Shown in pieces: positions 14,568 to 16,796 of a stretch of 16,796 nucleotides of DNA. Both the position numbers and the translations under genes were made by a program. Origin of the DNA: Chloracidobacterium sp. UBA6041 (GTDB lineage Bacteria > Acidobacteriota > Blastocatellia > Pyrinomonadales > Pyrinomonadaceae). The stretch covers positions 1 to 16,796 of the forward strand of contig DIYZ01000039.1 of NCBI GenBank assembly GCA_002427845.1, read 5' to 3'. The notes below the pieces were generated by a model. That model was not told the DNA's origin. It made no database searches and saw only the letters and a list, made by a program, of their open reading frames with translations. Position 1 is the first letter of the stretch, and every line of letters starts with the position of its first letter.

Positions 14568-15179
14568 ATGCTGAAAACACTAATCTTCCTGTCGGTTGTA
14601 CTCAGTTGCTGGGGTTGTTCGAAGTCAGTAACTATCGGGCCAAACAATCGGGCTTCTCAGACCTCCAGTACTGCGGCCGGCCCGCAAAATGCTGCGGGTG
14701 ACCTGCATAACAAAGCTCCCGACGGTTGGAAAGCCGAGACACCGACTTCCAACATGCGGGTGGCGGAATTCAAATTGCCAAAGGTTGAAGGCGATAGTGA
14801 AGATGCACAACTGGTCCTTTACTATTTTGGACCAGGCCAGGGCGGGACGGCGCAGGCGAACATCGATCGCTGGATCAATCAGATGCAGCAGCCCGATGGC
14901 CACCCCTCAAAAGAAAGGGCGAAAACGGAAACCCTAACCGTCAATAACCTCTCGGTTACGACAGTAGATGTCCTTGGCACTTATAACGGCGGAATGGCGC
15001 CCCCGGGAGGCGGCATGCCAGCCGCGACACCGGGCGATATGTCGAACTACCGTTTGCGAGCCGCGGTTATCGAAACACCAAAAGGTTCTTACTTTGTTAA
15101 GCTAACGGGACCGCAAAAGACTATCAGTCGTTGGGACCAGGCTTACACCGATTACATCAAATCTTTCGAGTTCAAGTAG
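14568..15179 (+). CDS. Probable lipoprotein of unknown function
   Basis: 203 residues. The N-terminus MLKTLIFLSVVLSCWGCSK is a short lipoprotein-like signal with two candidate lipidation cysteines, C14 (VLSC) and C17 (CWGC); neither fits the standard lipobox fully. A Ser/Thr/Asn-rich linker to about residue 45 leads to a compact beta-rich domain: PDGWKAETPTSNMRVAEFKLP, AQLVLYYFGPGQGGTAQANIDRWINQM and the C-terminal GSYFVKLTGPQKTISRWDQAYTDYIKSF. This layout (trim of a small molecule or protein at the membrane surface) is common among uncharacterised lipoproteins of acidobacteria and planctomycetes; I do not recognise a named family. A Gly/Pro/Met loop lies at about 140-155. No Shine-Dalgarno is seen. 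Confidence 0.7.
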   Translation: MLKTLIFLSVVLSCWGCSKSVTIGPNNRASQTSSTAAGPQNAAGDLHNKAPDGWKAETPTSNMRVAEFKLPKVEGDSEDAQLVLYYFGPGQGGTAQANIDRWINQMQQPDGHPSKERAKTETLTVNNLSVTTVDVLGTYNGGMAPPGGGMPAATPGDMSNYRLRAAVIETPKGSYFVKLTGPQKTISRWDQAYTDYIKSFEFK

Positions 15180-15215
15180 TCCTTCCCACCATTGTTGGCC
15201 GCCAGCAGATTTGCC

Positions 15216-15245
15216 TTGACACTAATTTAGCAAAATAGCTAAATT
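15216..15245 (+). promoter_or_regulatory. Promoter and operator of the arsR-type gene
   Basis: TTGACA (15216-15221), a perfect -35 box, is followed 17 nt later by CTAAAT (15239-15244). A perfect inverted repeat, AATTTAGC (15224-15231) and GCTAAATT (15238-15245) with a 6-nt centre, lies between and over these boxes. This is the expected layout for auto-repression by the ArsR-type protein encoded 9 nt downstream. The mRNA would have almost no leader. Confidence 0.7.
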
Positions 15246-15253
15246 GCCAATAT

Positions 15254-15562
15254 ATGAAATCAGTCTCCAGAGTTTTCAAGGCGCTTGCCGACCCCACCAG
15301 ACGCCAAATCCTGCAGGAGCTCAAGGAAGGTGAACTTTCTGCCGGCGAAATTACCGCCAAGTTTCCTATCTCCGGGCCCTCCATCTCACGCCATCTCTCC
15401 ATCTTGAAGGGGGCTGATCTGGTCGCCGAGCGGCGCGAAGGCAACAGAATTGTTTACCAGCTCGAGCCCGAACAAGTGGCGGGAGTGGTGGGCGACTTTC
15501 TCAGCGCCGTTTGTCCGACGCAGGTTTTGCGAAACCGTAAACGCAAAAGGAGCAAGTCATGA
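15254..15562 (+). CDS. ArsR-family winged-helix repressor
   Basis: 102 residues. ADPTRRQILQEL (about 12-23) and the recognition region FPISGPSISRHLSILKGADLV (about 37-57) are typical of ArsR regulators, followed by the wing RREGNRIVYQL. The metal-binding ELCVC motif of the arsenic sensors is absent; the single Cys lies near residue 86. It is closest to the metal-independent SdpR/YgaV-like group that controls its own small operon. The basic tail RNRKRKRSKS may contact DNA or result from the overlap with the next gene. It should bind the palindrome 15224-15245. Its stop overlaps the next start as ATGA (15559-15562). Confidence 0.9.
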   Translation: MKSVSRVFKALADPTRRQILQELKEGELSAGEITAKFPISGPSISRHLSILKGADLVAERREGNRIVYQLEPEQVAGVVGDFLSAVCPTQVLRNRKRKRSKS

Positions 15563-15812
15563 AGATAGCAATTACAGGCGGGACTGGGTTTATCGGGCGC
15601 CATCTCGCGCAACGCCTCGCGGCAGAGGGAGTTGAAGTGGTTCTTCTTGCTCGAAGCGATCGTGAAGAGCTGAATGGCCGAGGTATGACGTTGATCCACT
15701 GCCGCACGACCTCTTGCCGAAGCAGCGATTCACCGATGAGCAAATACTTAAGGGTCTGCCGGTGGCTGGTGGCTTCACTCTGCGCGATTTGAGGTGTTAT
15801 GCCTATTCCTGA
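15559..15812 (+). pseudogene. Gutted NAD(P)-binding epimerase-type gene
   Basis: The first 42 codons read MKIAITGGTGFIGRHLAQRL and on to LLARSDREELNGRG, a clear Rossmann GxxGxxG start of an extended SDR/epimerase. A strong AAGGAG (15547-15552) precedes the ATG. The frame then turns into low-quality sequence and stops at 15792 (77 residues), where relatives have about 300. In another frame (15666-15812) a protein-like tail appears: DPLPHDLLPKQRFTDEQI, then LKGLPVAGGFTLRDLRCYAYS with a stop 14 nt inside the next gene, a typical operon overlap. The two pieces look like the N- and C-ends of a gene that lost its middle and its frame near 15666-15690. The N-end assignment is solid; that the tail belongs to the same gene is inference. 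A small functional peptide or an assembly error is possible. Confidence 0.6.
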
Positions 15813-16227
15813 ATCCAACCCGATTGTGCTCTACGATGGCGTTTGCGGACTCTGCAATCGTCTCAACCAGTTTCTCCTGAAGCGCGATACGCACGACCGT
15901 TTTCGTTTTGCGTCGCTGCAAAGCAATTTTGCGGCAGACGTTCTTAAACGGCATGGCGCGAACCCGGAAGACCTTGATACCGTCTACGTCGTTATTGATT
16001 ACGGTCAGTCGACTGAGCGCCTGCTGACGCGTTCGGATGCTATCCTTCATGCGCTGACTCAGCTTGATGGGGTTTGGAAGTTGGCTGCGACCGGACGTGT
16101 GCTGCCGAAGACGTTGCGGGATGTGGTCTATAAGATCGTCGCGCGTAATCGCTATCGTGTGTTTGGCAAATACGAATCCTGCATGTTGCCGGAGCCGAAA
16201 CACCACCGGAAGTTCCTGGATGTTTAG
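15799..16227 (+). CDS. DCC-family thiol-disulfide oxidoreductase (DUF393)
   Basis: 142 residues. The family motif is complete: YDGVCGLCN at residues 12-20, with the redox pair C16 and C19. Further typical segments are FASLQSNFAADVLKRHG, TVYVVIDYG, the SDAILHALTQLDGVWKL block, and YRVFGKYESCMLP with another Cys near the end. The family (YuxK-like) has a thioredoxin-type fold and probably handles thiols in the cytoplasm, but its substrate is not known. GAGG (15791-15794) lies 4 nt upstream of the ATG. The start overlaps the frame of the broken epimerase gene by 14 nt, so the ArsR repressor should control this gene as the last of a three-gene operon. Confidence 0.88.
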   Translation: MPIPESNPIVLYDGVCGLCNRLNQFLLKRDTHDRFRFASLQSNFAADVLKRHGANPEDLDTVYVVIDYGQSTERLLTRSDAILHALTQLDGVWKLAATGRVLPKTLRDVVYKIVARNRYRVFGKYESCMLPEPKHHRKFLDV

Positions 16228-16238
16228 TGAAACTACAG

Positions 16239-16718
16239 CTAGCGTTTGCGCTCTCGTAAACCAATTGCGAGATAAACAACGACAGCGACGTTCATAGCGA
16301 TCACCACGATCTTCGTGACGCTAAACTTCCGGGCCAACTCATAGATCTCCAACGGCATGAACGACCCCGTGGCGACAATCGTAAAATATTCAGCCCATTT
16401 CTTGTGCAGCGCCAAACCCACACCTTCTGTCAGCATTAGTGCCGAATAGAAGAATGTTCCCGCGCTAATAGCTTCGAGCCTGGCGTCATCCACGGTCCAA
16501 AGCGTTCTTATGAATTTGTGAATGTAGTAATTATTCGGATCGACGCCCAAAACCGCAATCCAGCCGGCCACTTGTGCGGCAACGTTTTCATGAAGCAGAG
16601 ACAAGGCCCCGATACCCACCGCCAGCAGAATGAGCCCTTTGAGAAGTTTGAAGATAGCGATTAGCCAGAGACCCTTGCGGCCGGACGAGTGTGACCTGCT
16701 TGGCTTTGATTTGGTCAT
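16239..16718 (-). CDS. DUF2127 family membrane protein
   Basis: 159 residues from ATG 16718. A basic N-terminus (KSKPSRSHSSGRKG) precedes a first membrane helix (about 17-41, LWLIAIFKLLKGLILLAVGIGALSL). A loop with HENVAAQVAGW follows, then helices at about 83-104 (AISAGTFFYSALMLTEGVGLAL), 107-122 and 134-153. The signature KWAEYFTIVATGSFMPLEIYEL (about 107-128) is characteristic of DUF2127. The role is unknown; it is predicted to sit in the cytoplasmic membrane. It converges with the DCC gene, with only 11 nt between their stops and no visible terminator. No Shine-Dalgarno is seen. Confidence 0.87.
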   Translation of the reverse strand: MTKSKPSRSHSSGRKGLWLIAIFKLLKGLILLAVGIGALSLLHENVAAQVAGWIAVLGVDPNNYYIHKFIRTLWTVDDARLEAISAGTFFYSALMLTEGVGLALHKKWAEYFTIVATGSFMPLEIYELARKFSVTKIVVIAMNVAVVVYLAIGLRERKR

Positions 16719-16775
16719 GACGCGAGGGGAAGGGCGGGGAACCGGGCTGCGTCGTTTTCTAGTAACCTTCTACTT

Positions 16776-16796
16776 ACTCATCACTCATTACTCATC
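16776..16796. repeat. Tandem 7-nt repeat at the window edge
   Basis: Three direct copies of ACTCATY (ACTCATC, ACTCATT, ACTCATC) run to the last base, preceded by the related TAGTAACCTTCTACTT. The array probably continues beyond the window. It lies upstream of the DUF2127 gene. Confidence 0.55.

Noticed and set aside
1..16796. CRISPR array, tRNA or rRNA genes
   Set aside because: No regularly spaced repeats of CRISPR size and no tRNA or rRNA core sequences were seen on either strand.

Overview
The window looks like a chromosomal segment of an Acidobacteriota-type bacterium, perhaps close to Blastocatellia. The evidence is a VWA protein of the style found repeatedly in acidobacteria, a moderate-to-high GC content, many genes without a clear Shine-Dalgarno sequence, and short tandem or degenerate intergenic repeats. 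This placement comes from family knowledge and was not tested by a search. I see no rRNA, tRNA, CRISPR array, transposase or phage module.

Layout. (1) 1-1001 (-): 3'-truncated secreted VWA protein with a good promoter at 1034-1062. (2) 1428-2400 (+): exported protein with two carboxypeptidase-regulatory-like domains, then a small excisionase-type DNA-binding protein. (3) 2508-6847 (-): two-component pair (membrane histidine kinase, NtrC-type sigma-54 activator), followed by a stand-alone DsbD-alpha-like lipoprotein, a two-helix membrane protein and an exported NTF2-like protein. (4) 6848-7240: divergent control region with a sigma-70-type promoter, repeated 9-mers, a palindrome and a long structured leader. 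(5) 7241-14462 (+): envelope-centred genes: a penicillin-binding-type transpeptidase with a very basic N-terminal coil, a TPR exported protein, RNase III, signal peptidase I, a coiled-coil M15-like putative metallopeptidase, and a DUF2891 protein. (6) 14568-16227 (+): a lipoprotein, then an ArsR repressor whose promoter overlaps a perfect palindrome, a gutted NAD(P)-binding epimerase gene and a DCC-family thiol oxidoreductase. (7) 16239-16718 (-): DUF2127 membrane protein, convergent with the DCC gene.

How the genes may work together. The kinase/activator pair is clearly one system, but I found no convincing -24/-12 promoter here, so its regulon is unknown. A reasonable but unproven reading of regions 3-5 is envelope maintenance: disulfide handling, peptidoglycan cross-linking and trimming, and protein export. 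The ArsR-epimerase-DCC group is a small auto-regulated operon in which the middle gene is degraded.

The items most worth a second look are the structured leader of the transpeptidase, the unusual architecture of that transpeptidase, the orphan DsbD-alpha lipoprotein next to a sigma-54 two-component system, the gutted epimerase, and several promoters that sit almost on top of their start codons.
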